Part shown: in pieces, positions 8,665 through 17,249 of the stretch
Numbering within the stretch: position 1 is the first letter of the stretch
How the letters are laid out: the number at the start of each line of letters is the position of its first letter
Source: Ancylothrix sp036704045
GTDB lineage: Bacteria > Cyanobacteriota > Cyanobacteriia > Cyanobacteriales > Oscillatoriaceae
Reading direction: 5' to 3'
Assembly: GCA_036704045.1 (NCBI GenBank)
Contig: DATNQM010000036.1
Coordinates: forward strand, 62,001 to 126,000
Length of the DNA: 64,000 nt
Translations under genes and position numbers: made by a program
Notes under the pieces: model-generated
Database searches by the model: none
The model's input: the letters and a program-made list of their open reading frames with translations, nothing else
What the model was told of the DNA's origin: nothing

Positions 8665-8781
8665 TTATCTTTTCTTTGTGGTTAAAACGCAAGCGGTGAT
8701 GAAAATAACAAAGCTGATATAGCCTATTACAGTCAACCATTCTTGCCAACTACCGGAAAGCTTTAGAAATGAATCGCTCAT
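8665..8781 (-). CDS. Putative 38-residue single-pass membrane protein
   Basis: An ATG-started reading frame encodes a 38-residue protein: a polar N-terminus (MSDSFLKLSGSWQEW), one hydrophobic segment (LTVIGYISFVIFITACVL) and a basic tail (TTKKR). This layout, with a positive cytoplasmic tail after one helix, is that of small subunits and regulators of membrane complexes in cyanobacteria. I do not recognise it as a specific photosystem, cytochrome b6f or NDH-1 subunit. No clear Shine-Dalgarno sequence is visible. It fills a gap between the Rpn remnant and the propeller gene. Confidence 0.45.
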   Translation of the reverse strand: MSDSFLKLSGSWQEWLTVIGYISFVIFITACVLTTKKR

Positions 8782-8886
8782 TATTTGAACCAAAAAATTA
8801 CAGCAATTTTTCAATTTTAACGCTATCGGTTAAAGCTAAAAAAGGCGATTTTAAAAAAACCGGCTTTCTTAGTTAAAGATAAAAAT

Positions 8887-10302
8887 TTAGCTTTCAAAAA
8901 AGGTTAATCCAATGGGACGAACTAAATTGCTATTCGGCGCAACAAAAATCGATCCTGAATTAGCCACAGCGGGGAGAGGTTGACCTGTGATACTATCAAA
9001 ACGCAAAATTGCCCCTATATTATTACCTGCTTCTGTGTAATCAAACCCAACTGTATAAAGTTTCCCATTGGGGGAAAATGCTATATCGCCGGTGAAATTA
9101 TTACTTGGTGAAGTGCCGGTGTAATTGGTAGAAAAAGTATTTACTAATGCGCCAGTTTTTAAATTATAACGGCGGATATCATTGGCAAAATCACTGACAT
9201 AAAGGTCGCCATCTTTCGGGCCTATTTGCATTCCCAGCAAACTAATAAATCCTGCGCCATTTGGGGAAACTTCGGGTGATGCAAAAACAGTTGACTGACG
9301 GGTTTGTAAATTATATTTTAATACCTGAGAAGGCAAACCGGCGCTAAAATCAGCTTCGCCATTTGTTGCCACACTTCCCTGAGTTGTCACATAAAGATTG
9401 CCATCGGGAGCAAATAATAAACCATTGGGGCCATTTAAACCACCGGCCTGTTGATTTCCGCTGGCAAAGACATCAATAAACTGGCCGGTTTGGCCGTTAT
9501 AACGGAGTATTTGATCGCTGAAAAAACTGCTGACATAAAGATTCCCATCCGGGCCGAAATCCGCCCCATAGGGACGATATAAACCGCCGGTTTCATCGAC
9601 TGAAGTGTTAGGATTGTCGCCCACAAAAATATCAATAAATTGCCCCGTCAAGCCGTCATAACGCAAAATAGCCGAAGCCCCTAGCTGATTAGAATTGGCC
9701 GGTTTATTGCCACTACTAATATAGAGGTCTGAGACACCATCACCATTACCATCTGGGCCATAAAGCAGAGTATCTGGGTCTACTAAACCCCCACTATTTT
9801 TAGCAATAGGAGTTCCTAAAAACTCTCCTGTATTTGAATTATAAGCAACAACATTATCACCTCGGCTATTGCCTACCAAAACCCTATTTAAAATTGGTAA
9901 AATATTGGCAAAAGTGCGGTTTTCTTTTATACCAAAATCGATAAAATGTTTGATGCCGGTGATTATATCTTTTTTTACAAAAGCATCAACATCGGGGTTT
10001 TTTTGTAAATAAAGAGATGTGTTAAACCAAGAAACAGGATCGCGTTTTTCTAATTGTCCGTTGGTGATAAAATGGTCAAACGCTGTAAATTGTCCTCGCT
10101 GAACTGCGGTCAAAACATCACTATATTTATTGAGATAAAAATAGGTATTAAAAAACTCACTTGGATCGCGGGCTTCAAACCGGCCAAACTCCATAAAATG
10201 CTCTAACCCACTGCTAAAAACTCCCTCTTTAACAGCAAGAGCAACATCCGGGTTATTTTCAAGATAAAAAGTTTCGTCAAAAAGTCCTGCGGTATCGAAC
10301 AT
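8887..10302 (-). CDS. NHL/SMP-30-like beta-propeller protein with three N-terminal NPDV repeats
   Basis: A 471-residue protein with two regions. Residues ~1-135 hold three ~45-residue repeats built around FYLENNPDVALAV, FYLNKYSDVLTAV and LYLQKNPDVDAFV, each followed by an HF..G..E.R motif. This module is common in large extracellular cyanobacterial proteins. Residues ~155-471 form a propeller with repeated blades such as GPDGNLYVSSFFSDQILRYN, GPKDGDLYVSDFANDIRRYN and SPNGKLYTVGFDY. No N-terminal signal peptide is seen, so export would need a signal-independent route (inference). Ligand and function are unknown. Confidence 0.72.
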   Translation of the reverse strand: MFDTAGLFDETFYLENNPDVALAVKEGVFSSGLEHFMEFGRFEARDPSEFFNTYFYLNKYSDVLTAVQRGQFTAFDHFITNGQLEKRDPVSWFNTSLYLQKNPDVDAFVKKDIITGIKHFIDFGIKENRTFANILPILNRVLVGNSRGDNVVAYNSNTGEFLGTPIAKNSGGLVDPDTLLYGPDGNGDGVSDLYISSGNKPANSNQLGASAILRYDGLTGQFIDIFVGDNPNTSVDETGGLYRPYGADFGPDGNLYVSSFFSDQILRYNGQTGQFIDVFASGNQQAGGLNGPNGLLFAPDGNLYVTTQGSVATNGEADFSAGLPSQVLKYNLQTRQSTVFASPEVSPNGAGFISLLGMQIGPKDGDLYVSDFANDIRRYNLKTGALVNTFSTNYTGTSPSNNFTGDIAFSPNGKLYTVGFDYTEAGNNIGAILRFDSITGQPLPAVANSGSIFVAPNSNLVRPIGLTFFES

Positions 10303-10649
10303 AGTAAAGTCGTTTTCGTTTGTTTAAGCTAACTAAAAACCAGTTCACTCTAGCAAATCTATTTTATGGAGCCGGTTGTTGACATAAAATTTAATATTTC
10401 CGCAGCTTTAAAAGCTGTTTTCCTTAATAAACCGGCCTTTTTAAGATAACAACAAAATTAAGCTGCTGAAAGCTGCGCTTCTTGTCTATACAATTGAATC
10501 AGCCTAACACGGATGTTTTAACTATTTTTTGCCCAATATTTAGGCTTATCAGGAATTTGGAATATTTTTTTATATACTTTATTCAGAATAACGGTCTCAA
10601 GAAAGGGTGGACATTACCCACCCCTCGTATTTTTTATTAAAAATTTGCC
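10303..10649. other. Intergenic region between the propeller gene and bioB
   Basis: No coding frame or RNA motif is recognised. A short hairpin GGGTGG/CCACCC (10605-10623) lies downstream of bioB and may help end the biotin transcript. Loose repeats of AGCTG-type words and GCCGG words occur near 10400-10480. Confidence 0.4.
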
Positions 10650-11669
10650 TTATCCCAAAGGCGAACCATCGGCAGTTTCTAAGACAAAACCGCTATCTTT
10701 AATCATCTCCCAATCTTGATTTGCTGCTTGTCCTGGTGTCGTCAAATAATCACCTACAAAAATTGAATTTGCGGCGTATAATCCCAAAGGTTGTAAACTT
10801 CTTAAATGCACTTCTCGACCACCGGCAATCCGTATTTCTTGGGAAGGCAACAAAAATCGAAACAGGCAAAGAATACGCAAACATTGACGCGGGTTCAAGC
10901 CCTGCAACTCGGCAAAAGGAGTCCCTGGAATTGGGATGAGAAAATTCACCGGCACACTTGTCACGCCCAAATTACGCAAGGAAAGCGCCAAATCAATTAC
11001 ATCATCATCCGACTCGCCCATTCCCAAAATGCCACCCGAACAAGTTGTTATCCCAGCAGCCTTGACATGATTAACGGTTTCTAGCCGGTCATCAAAGGTA
11101 TGAGTTGAACAAATACTTGCATGATTTGATTCGGAAGTATTCAAATTATGATTAACTCGATCCACCCCCGCCGCTGCCAGTCTTTTTGTTTGTTCTTCAC
11201 TCAATAATCCCAAACAAGCACAAATCTTTAAATCATAATTTTGCTTAACAGTTTGAACCGCATCTAATACCCGACTAAATGTTGATTCATTGGGCGACCG
11301 GCCCGAAATTACCATGCAAAAAGTGCCGGCTTTTAATTGTTTTGCTCTTTCGGCAGCTTCTAATATTTTTTCCTTTGCCAAAAGGGGGTACTTTTCAATT
11401 TCAGCCGTTGATATTTTTGACTGTGAACAATAATGACAATCTTCGGGACAAAGACCACTTTGAGCATTCAGTAAATAATGCAAACGTACACGGTTTCCCC
11501 AATAGTGGCGGCGGACTTTAAAAGCAGCAGCAAGTTGGTCTAATAATACTTCATCTGGTGCTTGCAAAACGGCCAAAGATTCTTGACGAGAAAGACATTC
11601 TCCTGCCAGAGAAATTTCAGCAAAATTATTCCAGTTTGGGGTGGTAGAAATAACGGAAGTTAATACCAT
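10650..11669 (-). CDS. bioB: Biotin synthase
   Basis: BioB is a radical SAM enzyme that inserts sulfur into dethiobiotin, the last step of biotin synthesis. The 339-residue protein shows the CxxxCxxC cluster motif in GLCPEDCHYCSQS, followed by ERAKQLKAGTFCMVISGR, DRVNHNLNTSE, and the TTCSGGILGMGE stretch. The Arg expected near the [2Fe-2S] site is likely in RIAGGRE. It follows bioA by 11 bp; its ribosome binding sequence TTTAGGAGTC overlaps the bioA stop codon, indicating translational coupling. Length is typical. Confidence 0.96.
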   Translation of the reverse strand: MVLTSVISTTPNWNNFAEISLAGECLSRQESLAVLQAPDEVLLDQLAAAFKVRRHYWGNRVRLHYLLNAQSGLCPEDCHYCSQSKISTAEIEKYPLLAKEKILEAAERAKQLKAGTFCMVISGRSPNESTFSRVLDAVQTVKQNYDLKICACLGLLSEEQTKRLAAAGVDRVNHNLNTSESNHASICSTHTFDDRLETVNHVKAAGITTCSGGILGMGESDDDVIDLALSLRNLGVTSVPVNFLIPIPGTPFAELQGLNPRQCLRILCLFRFLLPSQEIRIAGGREVHLRSLQPLGLYAANSIFVGDYLTTPGQAANQDWEMIKDSGFVLETADGSPLG

Positions 11670-11680
11670 TTGTAAGACTC

Positions 11681-12982
11681 CTAAAGACTATCGAGGACGC
11701 GGCGAATTACTTGATAAATTGATTCCAATTCGTCAGGAGTAATGCAGTAAGGCGGCATCATATATATAGTATTACCAAGGGGACGTAATAAAAAGCCTTC
11801 TTCTAAAAATCGGGCTTTAAGAATTGGGGCAATGGCGTTAAAGTAGCCGGTTTCTGTTTCTGTTTTGACTTCCATTGCAGAAATTGTACCGCAAATACGA
11901 GTGTTTTCAATGAGGGGATGATCTGCCAACCATTTGTTTAAAAAATAGCGGTGTTGGCTTTCAAGGTTTTGATAGAGGGGGTTTTGTTCTAGTAATTCTA
12001 AAGATTTAACTCCAACGCTACAAGCAAGGGGGTTGCCGGTGTAGGAATGACCGTGTAAAAAGGCTTGTTGGGGTTGATCATTGTAAAATGCTTGATAAAT
12101 TTCTTCGCTGGAAATTGTAACAGAAAGGGGTAAACATCCGCCCGATATTCCCTTAGAAAGACATAATAAATCAGGGTTAGTTTGCGATTTTAAACAAGCA
12201 AATAACTCGCCGGTGCGTCCGAAGCCGGTCATTACTTCATCGTAGATTAAAAGTATGCCAAATTGACGGGCAAGTTGTTGTAATTTTTGCAAAAATTCAG
12301 GCCGGCAAATTCGCATCCCACCGGCACCTTGCACGAGGGGTTCTATAAAAATTCCGGCGTATTGTTCGCCGCGTTTTTTCAAGTAAGCTTCAATTTTTTC
12401 TAAAGCTTTATTTTCTTTAATTTCGACGTTTTCATCCCCGTCAAAAGTTGCGGGAAACGGCACAACATCTGTAGCAAACATAAGCGAATAAAAAGGCTGC
12501 CACCAAGTTGAACTTCTGCCTACAGACATTGCCCCAACAGTATCACCATGATAACCACCTTCAAATCCTAAAAATCTTGTCCGGTTAGGTTCGCCACGAT
12601 TGCGCCAATATTGATAAGCCATTTTAAGGGCGACTTCCACAGAAGTTGAACCGTTATCAGAAAAGAAAACTCGCGTCAAAGATTGGGGTAAATGAGAAAG
12701 TATTTTCCGGGCAAGTTTTTCTGCCGGTTCGTGAGTAAAACCGGCAAAAATAACGTGTTCTAGCTGTTGCGCTTGTTGGTAAAGTGTTTCGGCAAGATCC
12801 GGGTGCGAATGTCCGTGAATTGTTACCCACCAACTTGAAATACAATCCAGAATTTTTTGCCCATTTTCTAGTTCTAACCATACCCCTTTTCCCCGCACCA
12901 CTTTTAACGGCGCTGGGGCAGTTTTCATTTGGGTAAATGGTTGCCAAATGGGAGATTTTGAAACGTTAATATCTTGATTCAT
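11681..12982 (-). CDS. bioA: Adenosylmethionine-8-amino-7-oxononanoate aminotransferase
   Basis: BioA is the PLP enzyme that converts KAPA to DAPA in biotin synthesis. The 433-residue sequence has an early PIWQPFTQMKTAP, the SWWVTIHGHSHP region, the glycine-rich FFSDNGSTSVEVALKMAYQYW, GGYHGDTVGAMSVG, the PLP aspartate in IYDEVMTGFGRTG, and the PLP lysine in CLSKGISGGCLPL. HGHSYTGNPLACSVG is also typical. It is the middle gene of birA-bioA-bioB on the minus strand. The other biotin genes (bioF, bioC, bioD) are not in the window. Confidence 0.95.
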   Translation of the reverse strand: MNQDINVSKSPIWQPFTQMKTAPAPLKVVRGKGVWLELENGQKILDCISSWWVTIHGHSHPDLAETLYQQAQQLEHVIFAGFTHEPAEKLARKILSHLPQSLTRVFFSDNGSTSVEVALKMAYQYWRNRGEPNRTRFLGFEGGYHGDTVGAMSVGRSSTWWQPFYSLMFATDVVPFPATFDGDENVEIKENKALEKIEAYLKKRGEQYAGIFIEPLVQGAGGMRICRPEFLQKLQQLARQFGILLIYDEVMTGFGRTGELFACLKSQTNPDLLCLSKGISGGCLPLSVTISSEEIYQAFYNDQPQQAFLHGHSYTGNPLACSVGVKSLELLEQNPLYQNLESQHRYFLNKWLADHPLIENTRICGTISAMEVKTETETGYFNAIAPILKARFLEEGFLLRPLGNTIYMMPPYCITPDELESIYQVIRRVLDSL

Positions 12983-13098
12983 CTTAATAACTATTCTCCG
13001 ATTAATTTTGATTAATAAAATTATCTTTTTTAGATTATTGCATTCCGTAGGTCTCTATTTTAATTGCCCAATATCCGATTACCGGCCCCCATTTATGG

Positions 13099-13860
13099 TT
13101 AAATAAAATTCATCACACGACCCGAAGAAAAAGCCTTAATTGTATTATCCTCCAAACACAACAAAAATCGACCCTCTCCATCTAAACCCGCACCTTTTCC
13201 CCGCCATTCTTCCCCTCCCAAATCTAATACAACCTCTCGATTTAAAAGAACATCTCGCCCGCGCAATTCTGGCAGCAAAGCAGCTAAACCTCCATCAGAT
13301 TTACACAAAATTGATTTCGCCTGCAACAAATAATAACGCAACCGTTCCAACAACATCAAATCTGTCGGTACATCCCCACAAACCTCATGTAAACTAATAG
13401 CAGAATCCAGACCCAAAGCCGATAAATCCACACAACAATTTAAGCCAATACCAACAATAGCACGACTGCGAGAAAAACTCGTACTTGCCTCACACAAAAT
13501 ACCCGCCAACTTACGCTCATTTAACCACACATCATTAGGCCACTTTAAACGCAATTTTTCCTGTAAATTTGGCAATAATTCCTCCACCGCATAAACCACC
13601 GCCAAACCGCTACTCAAACTTAAACCTGCTAACTGCGAAACCGCCAAATCATCCAAAACAAAACTCGCCGTTAAAACTCCAGCCGGTGACATCCAACTGC
13701 GCCCATGCTGTCCCCTTCCCGCCGTTTGATTGCGCGTAAAAACCACATCTCCATCCGCCAAATTTTGACCTTGTTGCATTGCCCAAGAATTCGTACTTTG
13801 ACAAGATTCAAGATAGTGTAACCAAGTTTGATTACCCAGTGAAAAACATTTTTCAGCCAA
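13099..13860 (-). CDS. birA: Biotin--[acetyl-CoA-carboxylase] ligase, catalytic domain only
   Basis: BirA attaches biotin to the carrier protein of acetyl-CoA carboxylase. The 253-residue protein has ESCQSTNSWAMQQ, the biotinyl-AMP loop TAGRGQHGRSWMSPAG, LRLKWPNDVWLNERKLAGIL and IVGIGLNC. There is no N-terminal helix-turn-helix domain, so it should be a ligase without repressor function. It lies ~115 bp upstream of bioA on the same strand, linking biotin use to biotin synthesis. A small C-terminal SH3-like region (LDGEGRFLLCLED) is present. Confidence 0.93.
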   Translation of the reverse strand: MAEKCFSLGNQTWLHYLESCQSTNSWAMQQGQNLADGDVVFTRNQTAGRGQHGRSWMSPAGVLTASFVLDDLAVSQLAGLSLSSGLAVVYAVEELLPNLQEKLRLKWPNDVWLNERKLAGILCEASTSFSRSRAIVGIGLNCCVDLSALGLDSAISLHEVCGDVPTDLMLLERLRYYLLQAKSILCKSDGGLAALLPELRGRDVLLNREVVLDLGGEEWRGKGAGLDGEGRFLLCLEDNTIKAFSSGRVMNFI

Positions 13861-14063
13861 AATTTATTCCTCCCCAAAAACTATCTTAAATTCAAAGTTT
13901 CAAAGCCATAATATATTTATTACGTCTTTCTTTTCCTACCTTTACCATAAGTAGGCAAACATGGAAATAGTTTTCACTGAGGATAACCCCGGCACCATAA
14001 TTGAACTATATTCCAAGGGCAAACCCTAAACGCCCGCCAACTATTATTAGCAAAAAAACCTTC

Positions 14064-15407
14064 CTAACTTCGCCGTTTTAAACGCACCATAAAAAAACCA
14101 TCCATTTGATAAAGATGCGGCCAAACTTTCACCCAACCTTCCTCACTCATAAACGCCCTAACCGGCGAATTGAGTAAAGGTTTATCTATTTCCCAATTCG
14201 GATTTTTACCTAAAAAATCCTCAATCACATCCTCATTTTCCGCAGGATGAACCGTACAAGTAGCATACACAATCACACCCCCAACTTTCACCCATTCCGC
14301 CGCCTCCGCAAGCAATTCTTTTTGCAGTTTTGCCAATTCCGTAATATTTTCCAGAGATTGTCGCCAGCGAGCTTCCACACGCCGGTGTAAAGTCCCCAAA
14401 CCCGAACAAGGCGCATCCAACAAAACCCCATTTGCTGCATTTTTAAACTGTGGAAAATTGCGACTATCACCGCTTAAAACTTGTATCGATTTTAAACCAA
14501 GCCTAACAGCATTTTCTTCAACCTTTTTCAACCGAGAAATTGCCTTATCACACGCCCAAATTTTTCCCGTATCCGCCATCAATTCTGCAATATGAGTAGT
14601 CTTACCCCCTGGCGCCGCACAAGCATCAATAATCACCTGATTTGGTTGCGGATCTAGCAAATAACCCACCAATTGAGCACTACTATCTTGCACACTCCAC
14701 CAACCCTCCTTATACCCCGGTAAACTATCAATAGCACCGGCACCACCAGTTAACCGCAAAGCCTCCGGTAAATGCTGCACTCGACTAACACCTACCCCCG
14801 CATCCATCAACGCCTTTTCTACCTCTTCAATCGAAGTTTTTAAAACATTAACCCGCAAATCAATCATCGGAGAATCATTAAACCAAACGCATAATTTTTT
14901 CGTTTCTTCCACCCCCAGCCGTTCAATCCAACTTGCAACAATCCAATCAGGATAACTATATATAATACCCAAACTCTTAACCGAATCCATCGGCAATTTT
15001 AGCGCATCCTTTTCTTTCCCCAGCCGAATATATTGCCTCAATAAACCATTAACAAAACCCGCCAAACCGGCCAAAGAATTTTGTTTAGTTAACTCCACCG
15101 TCGTATCCACAGCAGCCGACTCAGGAATATGATTTAAATAACGCAATTGATATAACCCAAGATGCAAAATAATCCGAATATCCACCGGCTGTTGCGAAGC
15201 ACTCTTTTTAGCCAATTGATCAATAATTACATCCAGAGTCCGCTGTCTTCTTACACAACCATAAACTAACTCCGTTGCTAAACGTTTATCTTGAATACTT
15301 AAAGACGATTTTTGCAGCCATCTATCAAGCGCAGCATCAGCAAAAGCATTATGTCGGTAAACCTCTCGCAACACAAAAAAAGCAACTTGACGGGGATTAT
15401 TACTCAC
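14064..15407 (-). CDS. rsmB: 16S rRNA (cytosine(967)-C(5))-methyltransferase
   Basis: RsmB/Sun methylates C967 of 16S rRNA. Residues ~1-140 resemble an NusB-like RNA-binding domain (RQVAFFVLREVYRHNAFADAAL). The SAM domain shows DACAAPGGKTTHIAELM, LLDAPCSGLGTLHRR (catalytic PC motif) and VIVYATCTVHPAENE (second catalytic Cys). The GTG at 15407 gives 447 residues starting (M)SNNPRQVAF, like related proteins. A longer frame from 15464 adds an atypical hydrophobic leader and is less likely. No strong ribosome binding site marks either start. Confidence 0.92.
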   Translation of the reverse strand: MSNNPRQVAFFVLREVYRHNAFADAALDRWLQKSSLSIQDKRLATELVYGCVRRQRTLDVIIDQLAKKSASQQPVDIRIILHLGLYQLRYLNHIPESAAVDTTVELTKQNSLAGLAGFVNGLLRQYIRLGKEKDALKLPMDSVKSLGIIYSYPDWIVASWIERLGVEETKKLCVWFNDSPMIDLRVNVLKTSIEEVEKALMDAGVGVSRVQHLPEALRLTGGAGAIDSLPGYKEGWWSVQDSSAQLVGYLLDPQPNQVIIDACAAPGGKTTHIAELMADTGKIWACDKAISRLKKVEENAVRLGLKSIQVLSGDSRNFPQFKNAANGVLLDAPCSGLGTLHRRVEARWRQSLENITELAKLQKELLAEAAEWVKVGGVIVYATCTVHPAENEDVIEDFLGKNPNWEIDKPLLNSPVRAFMSEEGWVKVWPHLYQMDGFFMVRLKRRS

Positions 15408-15742
15408 GTTAAAAACCAACCTAAACAATAAAAATTTTAAACAAAAAGAACCAACCCCCCGCACCTATACCCGAAAAAAATAACCTCTTTTCCCCTTCCC
15501 CTATCAGAAAGACTTAAAAAGGATTTCTTCCTAATTTAAACTATCACAATAAATGCTCACAATCTTCTAACCTATTCGCCAGAAGCCGCAACCCCAAAAC
15601 CAAAAACCCAGAAATTTCCTCATCCTACCTGATCCACAACAGCCAGATACCCGCCGCCCTCTTCAGCCTCAAATTCAATCGTCAAATTCCTAACCTGAAA
15701 GGGTATTGTTGAGACAAGACCAATATAACAGAACAACTTTCA
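15408..15742. other. Divergent intergenic region rsmB/bciB
   Basis: This stretch must hold the promoters for the divergent rsmB and bciB genes. It is strongly A/C-rich on the plus strand. I see no clear -10/-35 pair, hairpin or small gene. Confidence 0.4.
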
Positions 15743-16951
15743 ATGACCTCAGTAGCACCCATACCCGACAAACACAAAAAAGCCAAAGCCCTTAAACCAG
15801 GAAGCATCCGCCCCGCCAAAGAACTATGCAGCGAATGCGGCCTTTGCGATACATATTATGTGCATTATGTCAAGGAAGCCTGCGCCTTCATCAACCAACA
15901 AATTAGCGAACTAGAACAACAAATACACCAACACAGTCGCAACCTCGACAACCCCAACGAGCTCTATTTTGGCGTACATCAAGACATGATGGCCGCCCGC
16001 AAAAAACAACCCATCGAAGGAGCCCAATGGACAGGCATAGTCAGCAGCATCGCCTGTGAAATGCTCACGCGCGGCATAGTAGAAGGCGTCGTCTGCGTCC
16101 AAAACACCAAAGAAGACCGCTTTCAACCCATGCCGGTCATCGCCCGTACCCCCGAAGAAGTCCTCAAAGCAAAAGTCAACAAACCCACCCTATCCCCCAA
16201 CCTTTCCGTATTAGAAGAAATTGAAAAATCTGGCCTCAAACGTCTCCTCGTAATAGGCGTTGGCTGCCAAATTCAAGCCCTACGCGCCGTCGAGAAAAAA
16301 CTAGGTTTAGAAAAGCTCTATGTTTTAGGCACACCCTGTGTCGATAACGTCAGTCGGGCCGGTTTACAAAAATTCCTAGACACCACCAGTAAATCTCCCT
16401 CTACTGTCGTTTATTACGAATTCATGCAAGACTTTCAAGTACACTTTAAACATGAAGACGGCAGCATTGAAAAAGTACCGTTTTTTGGATTAAATACCAA
16501 AGAACTTAAAGACGTATTTGCCCCCTCCTGCATGAGTTGTTTTGATTACGTCAACTCCCTGGCCGATTTAGTTGTAGGCTATATGGGAGCGCCCTTTGGT
16601 TGGCAATGGATCGTCGTTCGCAACGACACCGGCCAACAAATGTTAGACCTCGTAAAAGATCAAATTGATACCCAACCCGTCACCTCTTCTGGCGACCGAA
16701 AAGCCGCCGTTCAACAAAGCATCCCCGCCTACGATAAAGCCGTCACTTTACCAATGTGGGCTGCAAAAATGATGGGAGTTGTTATCGAAAAAATCGGCCC
16801 CAAAGGACTAGAATACGCCCGATTTTCCATCGATTCTCACTTCACGCGCAACTATCTTTATGTCAAACGAAATCACCCAGAAAAACTAGAAGATCACGTT
16901 CCAGATTACGCGAAAAAAATCATCAGCCAATACAAATTACCAGAAGCTTAA
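15743..16951 (+). CDS. bciB: 3,8-divinyl chlorophyllide a 8-vinyl reductase, BciB type
   Basis: The ferredoxin-dependent BciB enzyme reduces the 8-vinyl group of divinyl chlorophyllide to give monovinyl chlorophyll. The 402-residue protein belongs to the F420 hydrogenase/dehydrogenase beta-subunit family. It has an N-terminal iron-sulfur motif (AKELCSECGLCDTYYVHYV), GVGCQIQALRAVEKKLGLEK with LGTPCVDNVSRAGL, and a later cysteine pair in FAPSCMSCFDYVNSLADLVV. It closely resembles the Synechocystis slr1923-type protein. A related family in plants reduces 7-hydroxymethyl chlorophyll, so a dual role cannot be excluded. It stands alone with its own terminator. Confidence 0.88.
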   Translation: MTSVAPIPDKHKKAKALKPGSIRPAKELCSECGLCDTYYVHYVKEACAFINQQISELEQQIHQHSRNLDNPNELYFGVHQDMMAARKKQPIEGAQWTGIVSSIACEMLTRGIVEGVVCVQNTKEDRFQPMPVIARTPEEVLKAKVNKPTLSPNLSVLEEIEKSGLKRLLVIGVGCQIQALRAVEKKLGLEKLYVLGTPCVDNVSRAGLQKFLDTTSKSPSTVVYYEFMQDFQVHFKHEDGSIEKVPFFGLNTKELKDVFAPSCMSCFDYVNSLADLVVGYMGAPFGWQWIVVRNDTGQQMLDLVKDQIDTQPVTSSGDRKAAVQQSIPAYDKAVTLPMWAAKMMGVVIEKIGPKGLEYARFSIDSHFTRNYLYVKRNHPEKLEDHVPDYAKKIISQYKLPEA

Positions 16952-16957
16952 ACTCAT

Positions 16958-16994
16958 AAAGGGTGTATTTCTTTATCAACGAAATGCACCCTTT
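16958..16994 (+). terminator. Terminator hairpin after bciB
   Basis: AAAGGGTGTATTTC pairs with GAAATGCACCCTTT (one T-G wobble) around a nine-base loop. It begins seven bases after the bciB stop and is followed by ACTTTATCT. Confidence 0.7.
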
Positions 16995-17249
16995 ACTTTA
17001 TCTATCAAAAACCATAATTTAGCTCTAAATCATCCCAACTAATCAATAATTTGAAAAACAAAATTTATTGCTTCTTATTTTTTAAACGTAAAATAGGTAA
17101 AATATGAATAACCCCCAGTAATACGCCCAAAATATTATTTAGTAAAAACCAACAATTTCCTTGCCTGCTATCCTTACTTAAAGCCTTAAAACCCTACAAA
17201 ATAAAAATAACCTTAATTCCCCTCTAAACCCAAAAATCAATAAAAAACA

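Noticed and set aside
13970..14030. 22-codon plus-strand frame starting MEIVFTEDNPG
   Set aside because: It is too short to support without conservation data and sits in a gap between minus-strand genes.
17060..17200. Hydrophobic minus-strand frame with LNNILGVLLGVIHILPIL
   Set aside because: It resembles a small membrane protein but has no start codon between its upstream stop and the hydrophobic stretch.
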